DNA from: Plectrocnemia conspersa
Lineage: Eukaryota; Arthropoda; Insecta; Trichoptera; Polycentropodidae
Assembly: GCA_009617715.1 (NCBI GenBank)
Contig: VTFK01000453.1
Coordinates: 62,001 to 126,000, forward strand
Reading direction: 5' to 3'
DNA: 64,000 bases
Position numbers and translations under genes: made by a program. The notes beneath the pieces are model-generated. The model was not told where the DNA came from, made no database searches, and saw nothing but the letters and a program-made list of their open reading frames with translations. Below are positions 11,101-24,300 of the stretch, piece after piece; within the stretch, counting starts at the first letter, position 1; the number at the start of each line of letters is the position of its first letter.

Positions 11101-14100
11101 GTTCACAAAAAAATATATAAAAAATAAATAATGTATATAAAATATTATATACGTGGTTTAAAAAGTTGTTCACTAATAAAACCAAAATTAATAGTATGAA
11201 GTAAGCCATATAACAATTTTTTTTAGAAAAAATTGCCTAGATACAAAAAATATAATACAGATATATAATAAAGATATTATTACATTACTTTAATTTATTA
11301 AATATTTTTATTTCATATTCTTCATAAATCTTTTATATCAACACTATATACATTTGCATTAAAATACCCATAATTATGCATGTGTTGTATATTAACCTAA
11401 TTACCAAAAAATGCTAATAAGTTTATGATTTATTGCTTGGAGTTGAAGTACTTTTTATTATAAATATTTATAAATCACATGCATATTATATTAATAATTT
11501 TTTATCACTAAACATATTGAATACTTTTCATTGTATAATAATAATGTCTTAAATTAATTCAACAACTCTTTTAATATAGCAAAAGTTTGTTCATTATAAC
11601 TTTTGCGCTCGAGAATTTTCGACACTTTTAGTTAAATTTTAACTGAATATATTACAATAAAAAAAAACACAATTTATACAATTGGTAAACAACAATTTTT
11701 ATAAGTCTAATTCATACTTATTTCCGTCTGTGTATTCTTTATTTTTAATTTATATTAATTAAAACTTGCTACTACCTCTCGACATCACAGACAAAAAATC
11801 AAACTTTTCTTTTGCGGTTTTGACTTTTCTCGGTGTTCTGTAGAAAATTGTGAAGCAAAATAATATAAAAAATCCTAACACAATTCACTTTAAATATGTA
11901 TAATAAATACCAAGTACATAAACAACAAGGATGTAATGTGTAAAAACACTTTACGGATGATCATAAAACATGAGAAAAGCACCTCTGAGAAATTCTTCAA
12001 TGTACGCTACTTTTTACGATTTGTATTATACGAAATACAACATGTTTTTAGTATACCATAAATTAAAAAATTATACTAACCTTATGTGATCTTTTATTAA
12101 TTTTACCGACGATCTTGCTGCTACTCTCTCGAATGTAAAATAGGTACTAACTTTATCTCCGATTCGATCAGAACTGATATTTGTATACTATTTACTTCTA
12201 TGGTATCATAATATAATAATATTGCAAGGTTCCAATTTGATATAAATGTTGTGAAATATTAAAATTTGCTATATTTATCGACGTTTCTCGAGATTCGAAA
12301 GTTGCTCTTGCAGACGAGATTTAGATCTGCCCGACTACGCAAAACGAAAGTCGCGACTTAACTTTAATCCGTTGATATTTATCGATTTACATAAATAACT
12401 TTAAACAATAAAACAAGGATCGATCGACTTGAAAAAATATCATTTTTCGATTACATGTGCTTGTTAAAATGTGAAAGTTTTATCCCTTTAATATGGTTCA
12501 AGTCACTGATATGTTCGTTGACATAAAGGATTAATTTCATCACGTGAAATATAAATCACTTATTTTGGTACTGACGCTGACGGGTTCGATGGAGTCGTTT
12601 ATCTTGACAAGGGATCGGAAAATTCGGATATAGAGTAAAAGGTTTATTTTTATGCGTGATTTTCTTTAAAACTATTAGAAGTAACATATATTCACATATT
12701 TAAAAGACCTTGGAACACCAGTGCTTCTAAAAATCATCTTACTTCACTGCTCCTGATTTATAAGGATGTTGTAAGCTAAGGTGATCAGATTTCTAAAGCT
12801 TAATCCGAACCATTGATTATCAGAATATGCTTATTTTTATATAAAAAAAAAAACATTCACGGTATAAATCACAGACCATTGACATTGCCTTACTACATCA
12901 ATTGATTCCCTTATTTTATATATATTTTATCAACCTACCATTCGAGTCATAATGTTGTTCACTTTGTCAAAGACTTACGCAAACATGGCGTATTTTTTTA
13001 CTCTCTCTCTCTCTCTCAAAAAATAAAGCCATAAAGCTCCCGGACAATGCTTTAAGACTGTTATTCCACTTGGGGATGTTCGCAGGTGTCCACTTAGCCC
13101 AGATGAGAGCTTCACGGATTCGTGCTCTCGTTTCGTCTTAGCCGAAATTAAAACACAGAAATATTCATCCCCAGGCGAGATTGTGTAAAGTCAAATATTC
13201 ACGGCACTCGCAGAGTAAAGGATCAGACGGGTAAAATCCTTTATCGCTTCTCCTTTGCATAAAATATTATATCGCCTATGGGATTTCTCTGCGAAATCAA
13301 AACTATTTTTGCTTTAGAGTATAACCAAAAGTTGCGAATGCTTCGAATTCTTTGTTGCTTGGTATGAAAGCATACAATTTTCAGCATTTCAAGGGGTGTA
13401 GTTCGAAATAAGGCCTCGTATAGAAAATAAAACTATTTTCCCGACCAAAAAGATTGTGCTCGTCGTTGCCTTATGAAAAATAATCTTGTCGGGCAGTGGG
13501 TGTTTTCTTCTTGTTTTATTTCGTTTATTCTAGTCCTTGTTTTTCATCTCTCGCATAATAAAAATACTCAGATTTTACAACGGACTCTCTAGAGTTGGGT
13601 TCAGTAAAAAACTTACGTGGCACAGGTGTGCTTTTATATATTTTATATTATAAAAATGTAAGGACACAAAAAGTTACATATGTATATGTTGCTCTCTTAG
13701 AAATATTTTATATCAGTGTTTGTAATATGTTTTCGCAGTTCTACTTAATAGATATTTGTCATTGTTTTGATGAAAATAAAATGATAGTAAATCTATAATA
13801 TTTACTGCTATATAGATTATATAAATAGAATCTAAATTATTTTAGATACTACGTATTTCAGAAAGTAAAAATAAACTTGAGGTACATAAACATCAAGGTC
13901 GTCGTTATTTTCAATCTATAAAATAGAAAAAGGTTTATAAAACGTTCGTTTACAAACACTCCCCGTTTCATGACAAAGCTTTTTAAGTTAAACAATGGGT
14001 GCAAATAGGATTAACTGCATTACTTTAATAATAGTTTACTTTATCCCTTAAAGTATTTTATTTATAAATAAACTTATTGATATTTTATTACAAGATACAG

Positions 14101-14800
14101 TCAGTTCAGATTTAACTAGACATCTCTTAGCATTTAGTAAATTAGCAAATTATTTTAATAGTGTAAGCAGTTTATTTTTAGTTTTACCATTCTAAATATT
14201 TTACATTTTTTTTTAAATAAATAGAATCGTTGAAAAACTACTACATTCTTGAAAAATATTATTGATATATTCGACATTTTAAAATCAATTCACATATTTG
14301 TAACAAAGTAAATAAAAACTAAATTTTCGGCGTTAGATTTGCAAAACTCGAAAATGGCAGTACAATACCTATCAAAATCATTTTAATTAATATTTAATGC
14401 TGTAACACAAAAAATTCAGCAGCTATTTATTTTTATCAAATCTATCAAAGATCAAGTCACTTTTCTATCATGCCATTAAGTTTTATAATTGGTTCAATAT
14501 TCTTGTGTCTGGAAAATAGTTGGACTTGTATGGTAGACTTATAATATAACGCTAAAAAAAATCCCATAAATTTTAGCGATCTGGAAATCGTAAAGCGTAT
14601 TGTTGTACTGTCACTCGTTGTCGTTCAACAACGAAGAATAATAATATTTCATTAAATAGCTAAAGTCTTATAGCTGGTAATATAATGAAAAAATACAATG
14701 TTGTTATTAGCTATATTTTATTACAAATTAAAGTATAAAATAAAACAGTAAGGGTTACAGTTTAAAGTAAAAACACCGAAAAACCTTTTACAATTTAATG
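8110..14800. other. AT-rich non-coding region
   Basis: No coding exon or RNA gene is supported. A short (CT)n run lies at about 13,001-13,017. A GC-richer patch at about 13,020-13,290 and a small hairpin (CCTCGC/GCGAGG) near 10,606-10,622 are the only visible structure. Confidence 0.4.
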
Positions 14801-14805
14801 GGAGT

Positions 14806-14842
14806 AGCTGTCGGTACCTCACTGTCGTGAGATACCGCAGCT
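14806..14842. repeat. 17-bp imperfect hairpin
   Basis: The arms AGCTGTCGGTACCTCAC and GTGAGATACCGCAGCT pair with one bulge and one mismatch around TGTC. It stands out as a GC-rich, well-paired stem in very AT-rich DNA. The function is unknown. Confidence 0.6.
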
Positions 14843-15289
14843 AGCAAGTGTGGTAAATACCGGACGCTCAAGTTTTTGGGCTACAAATATTATTTTTGCT
14901 TTGCTCTCGTCTTTTGTTTTATTTATATTTTTTAAACTATAAACTTTTTTATAGTTGTGCAATTTTATTAAATGAGTTTTTCCGCTTCTAAAGCAATTTG
15001 TGCTTTGGCATTTTGTGCTTGTATTTAAATTTAAAGATTTTTCTTCGTAGTCTTCGTAGTTTATTGGTATAGTTAGATAAAATATTTTTATAATATTTTC
15101 TAGTATGTAAATAACAATATTTTTTTATCGTTGGTATTTTTTTAAGGTGTATTGTATAGTCTTTTTATAGCCTAATTTCGTATGACTTACAATTTATAAA
15201 AAACATGTATTGAGTTGTTACTTTACACCTAGCAAGCATATACTAAAATGGGTGAAGTAAAATGAATTATTTATTTTTTGTTTATTAAA

Positions 15290-15700
15290 TATCAGTCTGA
15301 GCGCCTCAATGATAGCAAGCCCTTTAGTGCAAAATTCCAAAGTATGTTTGTTATATTCTGGTTGATTTTATTTTTTCATTGATCTTCTGTAGAGTGTAGG
15401 CAACAGAGCTCTAGAGTAAGAAGAGATGCCCATTGGGCTCTTTTATGCAATGCTGAATTATACCCTTTTATGGGGAAAGTAAGGGCTAAGCCCTGATGGC
15501 GGGTCCTCTGCAGATCTTGTAATCTCTGCTAGCATTCTTAGACCCCGACCTCTGAAGAGGGGCAGGTCTTGTCCGTGAGGCATACTCTTTCTTGCCGCTC
15601 TGGGTGCTTCTGCCTCCAATACAAGTGTGATCAAAGGCAGATGGACCGACTCGTACGTCCGTCCTCAATTGCAACAAGTTTTTATTTAACATTTCCATTA
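15290..15700 (-). other. GC-rich island, probable retroelement fragment
   Basis: A sharply GC-richer block lies in AT-rich surroundings. On the minus strand 15,486-15,698 is an open frame of 70 codons rich in R, S, G and P. It is not recognised. The sudden composition change and isolation suggest a fragment of a mobile element or processed transcript. A promoter island is the alternative. Confidence 0.3.
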
Positions 15701-16145
15701 AAATTTTATTATTTTTAATTCTGTGCTACATTTTATTTTACACATGTCTATTGCATAAAACTAAAAATAAATAAAAATAAAACTCTAAATATCACTACAA
15801 CTGAAATTTTAATTTTGCCAAAAAATCTATTAATTTTTCGATTTTAAAATTTTGTTTCAAAAATCTGTAATGAAAATATTAATTCTGAAAAATGTATATA
15901 ATGTATCTTTTTATAGCAATTTTAAAACATAAAATAAAGTCAAAAGAATTGTAAAGCGATGAGTTTTGGCAAAAAATATAAGTAAAATTAACGATATCTA
16001 AAAATTTATATTTTGAGTAAAAGTTAAAATTCTTTTTTAGTTTTTTGTTATATACAAGTGACGGATAATATATGTAATACATACGTAAAAATAACGAAAT
16101 TTAAATAGCGTAGTGAATCACTAAAATTGTTACACAAAATCTTCC

Positions 16146-16733
16146 TTGCCATCTCATTTAATTTATAAGAATATAGTAGATTGTAAAACAAAAAGTCAAT
16201 ATAATTTTAAAAAGGAATATCGTTACAACCCAAAACCGTGGTTTAATGATGATGTTAAAAATGCTATAAAGAAAAGAGATGAGTCACACAAAATTTTTCA
16301 AATATTAAAAACAGAACAAATAGAATATAAAGTATTTAATGAAAAATGGAAAACATACACACAATGTAGAAATATGGCAGTCAAAGTATTAAGAATGGCT
16401 AAAAATAAATGGTATGAAAAATTGATAGATGAAATACAAAATGATCCAAATAAGATGTGGAAATCAATAAAACAATTAATTAATCCAACTCAGCAAAACG
16501 ACATAATAAAAATGGAAATTAATGGAAATATATATCAAGATCCTTATATAATAGCAGAAAAAATGAATACATATTACATTGAGAGCATAGAAGAAATTGT
16601 GAATTCAATACCAAGGATTAGTAATTTAGTACAATATAATAATAAAGCAATAATTGTAAAATTTAGTAAATTTAAATCAGTATCATTAGATGAAATTCAT
16701 AACATAATATGTAAATTTAAAAAAAGGAACTAG
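16146..16733 (+). pseudogene. LINE ORF2 linker upstream of reverse transcriptase
   Basis: The 195-codon open frame is lysine- and asparagine-rich and contains the PWFNDDVKNAIKKRDE motif. This PWf.d.ik..i..RD pattern is typical of the region between endonuclease and RT in jockey/CR1 ORF2 proteins. KMWKSIKQLI is also typical just before the RT domain. The frame ends at KFKKRN, and a one-base shift at the A-run near 16,720 would continue into the next part, where stops follow. The apparent start codon is not the true start, because the endonuclease is missing. Confidence 0.75.
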
Positions 16734-16846
16734 TACTGATGAACTAGATATAAATATAATTAAAGAAACTAGAATACTAGATATAAATATAAATAATAGG
16801 AACTAAATTAAATTATTTAATAAATAAAGCACTCTCCTTAGGAGAA

Positions 16847-17494
16847 ATGCCTGAAAATTTAAAGATTGCTACTATTGTACCTATACCTAAAATAAAAAAT
16901 AGTAAAAAAGTTGAAGAAATGAGACCAATCAACATGCTACCGTGTATAGAAAAAATAATAGAAGAAGTAGTAATCAAACAATTAAAGGAATTTATTACTT
17001 CTCAAAACATAATATGTGAACAACAATCGGGATTCAAAGAAAAGCATTCGACTGAAACTGCATTACAAGTAGTGATAAATAATTGGCTGTTGGCTAAGGA
17101 TACAAACAAAATCATTGGAGCAGTTTTCTTGGATTTCAAGAGAGCCTTCGGAACAATAGACAGAACAATAATGTTAAAGAAATTGGAGAGTATAGGTATA
17201 AGTGATATAGTTTTAAGATGGTTTAATAATTACTTATATAAAAGAAAACAAAAAGTTAAAATAAATAATGTATATTCTGAAGAGAAATTAGTGTCTTATG
17301 GAGTACCACAAGGGTCTAAATTGGGACCATTGTTATTTGTTTTGTATATTAATGATATAGTTAATAACGTGAAAAAAAATGTAAAAATTCATCTATTTAT
17401 GGATGACACATTAATGTATTGCATAGGTGATAACATTAAAGAAATTGTAAATAATTTAAATAATGAATTAAGTATATTAAAAAAATATGGTTAA
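16847..17494 (+). pseudogene. Reverse transcriptase core of the LINE
   Basis: The 215-codon open frame carries the RT blocks in order: RPINMLP near residue 26, QQSGF near 58, FLDFKRAF near 95 (the first catalytic Asp), YGVPQGSKLGPLLF near 152, and FMDDT near 183 where most relatives have F/YADD. The two catalytic aspartates are kept. The frame stops at LKKYG; the downstream sequence has the expected LKLNENKTK thumb motif in another frame, so a frameshift removes the C-terminus. Confidence 0.85.
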
Positions 17495-17861
17495 AGAATA
17501 ATGTACTTAAATTAAATGAGAATAAAACTAAATGTATGTTTAATAATTATAAAAAATGTGTTAGATAATAGTACCAAAATAGTAATAAATAACTCTAGTA
17601 TAGAAATAGTAGATAATATAAAATATTTAGGAGTAATTGTTGATACAAAATTAAATTTTAAAGAACATTGTAATTACATATAAAAAAAAATTAGTAGAAA
17701 AATAGGTTTATTATCTAGATTAAGAAATATATTAAGTATAAATACAAAAAAAAAAATTTACAATAGTATAATATTGCCCCATTTTAATTATTGTGCAACA
17801 CTATTAAATATGTTAAATAAATTAGATAAACAAATGTTGCAAAAAATTACAAAATAGGGCA

Positions 17862-18176
17862 ATGAGAGTAATCTTAAATAAAAATAGATTAACTAATTGT
17901 AAAAGTATGATTGATAGATTAGAATGGTTGAATGTTCAAGAAATATTGAGTATGAATGTTTTAGTATTTATATATAAGTTAGAAAATAATATGTTTCAAA
18001 AATATTTTAATAAGTATTTAATAAGAAATAAAGATGTACATAAATATAATACTAGAAATAAAGAAAATTTAAAGATAATTAAGTATAAGAAAACGAGTAC
18101 GGCTAGGGGAATTATGTACGGAGGTTTTGATTTATATAATAGTCTTCCAAGAGAAACCGAAACAGCAAAAATATAA
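17862..18176 (+). pseudogene. C-terminal region of the LINE ORF2
   Basis: The 104-codon open frame contains DRLEWLNVQEILSMNVLVFI, then HKYNTRNKE and a final LYNSLP motif. The order 'W L .. r ... n ... ifk ... YNTR ... LYN.LP' is characteristic of the tail of jockey/CR1-type ORF2 proteins. It is separated from the RT core by about 370 bp with stops in all frames. Confidence 0.75.
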
Positions 18177-18399
18177 CGGGTTTCATAAATGGAATAAAAA
18201 AAAAACACCTTCGTACATATAGAAATAAATTATAATATTAAGACTTTATTATTGTATATTTTTATTTTTTCTTTCTGTTATGTATTTTTTATATATTTTT
18301 ATATATGTTTACTAAATTTATTAGATGTAAAGATTAGCTATTAAGCTAAATAAATTAATAAAATAAATAAATAAATAATAAATAATCTCCATGTTTCCC

Positions 18400-21300
18400 T
18401 TAACGTTTTTTATATGTATGGTATTTTATAATAGTTGGTATTAATTTTATTGTTTTTTATGTATTGTCTAAACAACTGTATTTAAAGTAACATATGATAA
18501 CTTGCTACCTAAATAAAAATTATAAAGTTAACTTAATGATTATCTGTATTTATTGGCATAATCACTATGAACATAATGTTATTTTTAAAAGTAAAATTAA
18601 TATTAAAAAATAATTACACATAAATTGTGTCGTAATCTACAAAATTTACTACAATATTTAGTTTAGAAAAATATTGTATTGTAGTTATATATATTTAATA
18701 TTATTTAATAATTTAAATTGGTAACCTAATAAATACAAGTCTGAATGTTGAAGTTTCTAAGATATATGTATTTACATTATACACGTGATAGCATATACAT
18801 CAAAACTAATAATATGATTTATGACTACAATGCAATATACGTATCCAATGAGTATGTTTTAACGGCACAGTAATTAATACACGTCCCAGATGCGGTTCAT
18901 TTTGTGGTTAGATTCAACAATAGTATCACGTTACTACCATACGCTGCTTCAATTACTAAATATCACATATTCCTAGAAGCAAAAAGTGTTCTAACACAAA
19001 AGCAGTATTAATTATTTATAAACCATTAACATTATAACATGACATCTAAATGACACACTTCAAAACCCACCACACAAAATTACTTTCGAGATAAAACATA
19101 AATATCGTACACAACACATAACCGTAACATGTCAGATTTAAGTCGCGGATTCCGGAAAGTGTCACGCGCGTTTCCTTTATAAAAACAATTTATTTACATT
19201 TTTTCCCTCCCGGGATATGAACATGCTGAAAAGCAAAAGATAAAGTGCAGATTAGGGTGTCTTTTTGTATATGGGGTAAACCTGGATCAAATGGACACAT
19301 TTCTTGTCTTTTAACTCTAACAACTAAGCTTTCAGTTATCTGTTTCGAAAGATTTTCTTTGAGTTTATATTGAGGTAATTTAAAAAATATTTCATGTATT
19401 ATCTTACAAGAATAAAAGTTACATAAAGTATAAGTTTGCTCTTTGTATAGGAAATTATATAGATTTTTGATTATTTAAGTCCATTATTGAATCACATTAT
19501 TGTTGGATATCATTCTACTGATCTTAAAACAATCAGAAAAGGTTTGCCAAAATTTATCTCCGATATAAGCAATTTTCTTTATTTATACGATTGATTCGAT
19601 TGCTTCAAAGATAAAAATTCGATCGATGGTCGTGCCGAATGGCATCGAACTGAAATAAATGTAAATTATTCCCGAAGACCATTATTTTGTATGTACACAG
19701 TTGTGCCTTCCCACAGTTGTTTGTTAACCATTTTGTTGCCCACAATGAGTCGATCAACAATGCTCATTTGTGGGCCGGGGAACCATTGCGAAATTCCGAT
19801 TTTATTTATATTTATTTGTAGTAGTTAAAACGATTAATTGTTCTCTTTGAAGCGTTTCTTTTAACCGGCGCTTTTGATTAAAAGGCAATTCAAATACCAA
19901 TACTGTTATTTCGAGAGTTAACCGCAGAGAACTTTAACCGCATACATCAATTTTAACGGATATTATTTAAATATGTTTAATGCATTCAATCAAACATGAT
20001 GTGTACTGTTATTTTTTACGTGTGATTTACGGTTGAAACCCATTATTTTTATTCTACATCAATTCACATTTATTATTGTATTAAATTATTACACATAAAA
20101 CAGATACTTTTGCGTTCTCAAAATAACCGGTTTATAAAATCATGAAAGTATATTATTTAACAAGCGTTTTGTTCCCAGTTATATAATATGTTTTAGATAC
20201 TTTGGTCGTAATGTTACAATAAAACATAAAATGAATTATGAGGAAAGCTTTCATATCTTAATTCTTGTCACATTAAGCGTCTGTCTTCGTGATTTAATTA
20301 TCATGTAAAAAAAGGTGTATTAGAAATTTACATCATCAATCGATGTGATTCTGAGGATAAATACGGTATTAGATTTAAATGTGCCAGTCAGAATCCTTGC
20401 TTCGATTACATATGTGCTATTTACAATCAATCGCGTCATTGAAAAGTTTGGATGAATCTGAATTACTCTGTTTCGTAATAGAGCTACAATCCATTAGATA
20501 ATCTATCTTAGAAGCTTATGTGTTTCAAGTCTTTTACTGAATTTATTATAAATACTTATTATAGTACATACATATTAATTATACTTGTGTAGAGTACAAA
20601 TCTATATTATTATCAGATTCGCAAAAAAACTATGTTGTAATAACATTTTTCGATAAAATGGAAATAAGTTATCAGTATATTATCAAAAACCGTTTAAATA
20701 TTGTGTAAAATATTAACTAGTTTGATTAAGAATACAGTGAAAAACCATTATAGCTAATTTTATAAAAACTAAAATGCTTTTGCTTTCTAGTCATAAGTTA
20801 TTAATCGTCTGATATGTATTTATCTCATACTTATCAAATAGTCTTGAAGAAATTTCTCAAGCATTTTAAGGTTTCAACCATCTTCACGTTTTTTTATTGT
20901 TTCAATTAAAGGAACATTTTAATAAACGCAATGAGAGATAAAAAGTCTTGCCATTTGGCATCTAGATTTTTCTATATATGTTTGTGGTAATTTATATATG
21001 TTAATAATCTGGTCTCTTATCTGGTTTTTCATATTCTATTTCACTGCAAAGTCACACCTCATTAGCCTTTAAATCTGAAAGCATTGACATTGAATATGTT
21101 TTAACAATCCCTTTATATACTTTTTAACAACAACAAAATGGCAAAAATTTTGCGCATTTTTTCTCTACCATTTTTTATTTAATATTTATCGTGCTTTAAA
21201 TTCACGTAACTATTTTTCTCCATTTTGCCTGTTTATAACTAATGAATCGGATTAAGATATTACTTGCCAATATTAGGAACTGCCAAAGTGATTTTAAACA

Positions 21301-24300
21301 CATATTGTATCGTCATATTAATTACAGTGTATATTAAAATGAATCACAGTTTATGCATTAAGTCACATAATTTATACTAGTTTATGCATTAAAAAAATAC
21401 TTATTTACCCTTCACATCCACTTCTTTCCCTTATTAAAATATGCAAGGCGTATTTCATCTCGTTAATAAATGCTGAATTTATTTCTCGAGAGTCCCATCC
21501 ACTGCAAGAGACGAATAGCTCACTCAATTATTCAATGCGACTCAGATTATTATTATTATACACATTATAGGTGTGTATTAAACTCAGAAGCTGAGGCTGC
21601 ACAATCGAGACGGTCCTGGGAATCAAAACGTGACCTCAAAGGTCGAAACTGTCACAATGCAAGACCCTCTAGACGTGTGTTTGCATGCGCGAAAGAACAA
21701 AGGCTTATATACCGTATGGCGTATATGTATAGATATATTTATACATATAGTAGAGTATAAATACCGTTGCACAATGGATGTAACTGAAATGTTTGCTAAC
21801 AATACCCTGAATGAACGATGCATGTGTATGTTTCATTTTTTTTCATTTTGGAGGTGTTTTGATTCAAAACAATACGAATTTTTCAATCGCGAAATTCGGC
21901 CTCTTGAAATGCGAGTGCTACTTTTTATTACTTATATTAATAAAATCAATATCAAAAACCAAAACAGGACAATGCAAAGTATTTTAAATATTCTTGAAGA
22001 AGCAAGATCTAATGTTAATAATTATACCACTAGATATAGTATACATAGGAACTAAAACCATTTTAAAAATGCATATTTAAATTTTATTGCAGATAAATAA
22101 TGTATATAAAATAAAAATATAAGCATCATAGTGCAAAATTTATATAGTATCTACAACACGTAGGATTTCTCTACGTCACGTATTATAGAAACACTTCTTA
22201 GACTCCAAAAACTCCGAAGAAGTTCAAAGCTTTCGCCCTCATAATAATATGCGATTGATAAACTCGATTTCAACGTGTACACATTGGAGCTTTCAAAAGA
22301 TCAAATAACTCACAAACACACGTAGGTATTGATCTTTTTTCAATCGGACTATTGCGGGTGTGTATATTTCGTTTCGTATCGAACAATGAAATAAGTTTCG
22401 AAACTTTCGGCGTAAGCTTTTCCATAAGCTTACAACGCGTTTTCGATAGAAGTTACTTATGAGCGAGGCAAATAAAATCACTGAACCGTTTGAACCGTTC
22501 AATTGTATCTTAATACAAAACTATGAAATATTATATTTTATTTTTCAGTATTAATAAATCTGTAGCTCATAAAATATGGATGAAGCTTTATATTATTTAT
22601 ATAATACAAAGATTTCACGTGTAAGCACGAGTATATACAAGAGGTATTCAAACTCACTCAAAGTATAACTAAACTCCCAAGTCACGTTTCAGCTATTCTT
22701 TAGGATACTATTGGTGTTGTATATAAGTATGTAATAGATTTGACATATTATTAATAACTTTTAATATTTAAAATATTATGTAATGATCAGATTAGTGATT
22801 TAAAAATAAATTAATGAAGTAATAGATAAACGAAAAACGTTAGGTTTATCTTAGAAATATTATTCTTGAAATTCTGAATCTCTTATATACTTTTGATATA
22901 TATATAGTCTGTTTCTATCTGAATTTTCTCGATGCGGAAATGCAATTCTAGTCGTTGCGATCCTTTATTTTATCATAGAGAAATGTGTTGTATGTTGCCT
23001 TTGTTTTTGATAAGAAATAGCAATTTTTACATTTAAAGAAATATTTGCTCATTTATACTTAAATAAAATATGCATTATGATGAAAAGCTTTTCAATGTTA
23101 TATCGTATATTTCATGTCTCCGAAACGTCAAAAATAATTCCATCCTTTATATTACATGGCAATTTCCCAAACATGAATAATTCAAACTGACACTACTTAT
23201 CGGACACCCTGTCAATTTTGAGATCCGCTTTTATTACGTCACGAACGGGTTAACGCTCTTTCGCGAACAATACTCGGACGCACCGATTTGCGCAATTTCT
23301 CAGGCACAATGGGTCCGAGCAGTAGATATCCGAATCGATTGGCCTAGTCATGCTCGGCGCCCGGTTGCCCAACTGGCTAGATCTCCGTGATTTATAGATC
23401 ACGACAGCCGTGATCTATCGTCGATGGGTGTAACGATCTGACCGTGATTGCGTGGGCCAGCTCGTGGGCGACAATAGACGTGGACCTCATCTAAGAAATA
23501 ATGTAGAGTGCGAAAACAAGTCATTTCGCGTGAAAAGGTCAAAGAGCTAAATCGGTACTAGGAAATAGGTTTACGTATATCTAAGAAATCTTATACGTAA
23601 GTACACACTTGGGAAGTATCGTTAGTATGTATTTATGCGATTGGGGGGTGATAATAATTAAGGTTCTTGATTGGTAATCCCTCTAGGTTTAAGATAAATG
23701 GTATTCTCTTGTATGAGTACACGAGACAAACTAATCAGAAAGCAATCGTTTAAATCTACATAATTATTGCCAATATATTTGGATAATCCTTTACGTTAAC
23801 GGTGATCTATTTGCGTCAAATTAGTTTGTGTATAATAATATTCTTTCTATAATATAAGACATACATACACGGATTTTTTGATTAAGATTTTGAATGAATC
23901 TTTAACAAAAAGTCTTAAAAATACACTTAAATTTGTTGTGTGGTCTCCGTGCTTTTGACACCTGCGTTTACTATAAATTACTAATTATTTTTTATATCAC
24001 AACAACTGATATATCGCCGTAAAATTTATTCAATAAGCAGCGCTGTGTCTGTTATCTTTGTAGTATTGCATCGTAGTAGTCTCTTAGTATTGAACTTTTG
24101 GTGGTCAATGGGGATCAAATCGAAAAAAAATATTACATGTACCTGCATATAAACATATATCCTGTCTAATAAATGAATTAAGCTAAGTTGGAAATCGTTG
24201 ACAAAATATATTTATTAATTACTTGCAGATAAATCATGCGTTCTTTGGATATCTATTTTATTATATACACTTCTTAGTATAAGATATAAAATTATATTTA

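Larger units (their letters stand above)
16146..18378 (+). mobile_element. 5'-truncated non-LTR retrotransposon (jockey/CR1-like)
   Basis: This is the 3' part of a LINE, lacking the endonuclease. It is extremely AT-rich even for this window. In order it holds the EN-RT linker (16,146-16,733), the reverse transcriptase core (16,847-17,494), a broken stretch, the C-terminal conserved segment (17,862-18,176), a short AT-rich 3' UTR with a small TAGCT/AGCTA stem near 18,337-18,350, and an (AATA)n-type tail ending near 18,378. At least three frame breaks make it inactive. A shorter copy lies at 35,860-36,455. Confidence 0.85.

Noticed and set aside
21628..21645. TGACCTCAAAGGTCG as a nuclear receptor site
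   Set aside because: A single everted half-site pair with a mismatch; expected by chance and without context.
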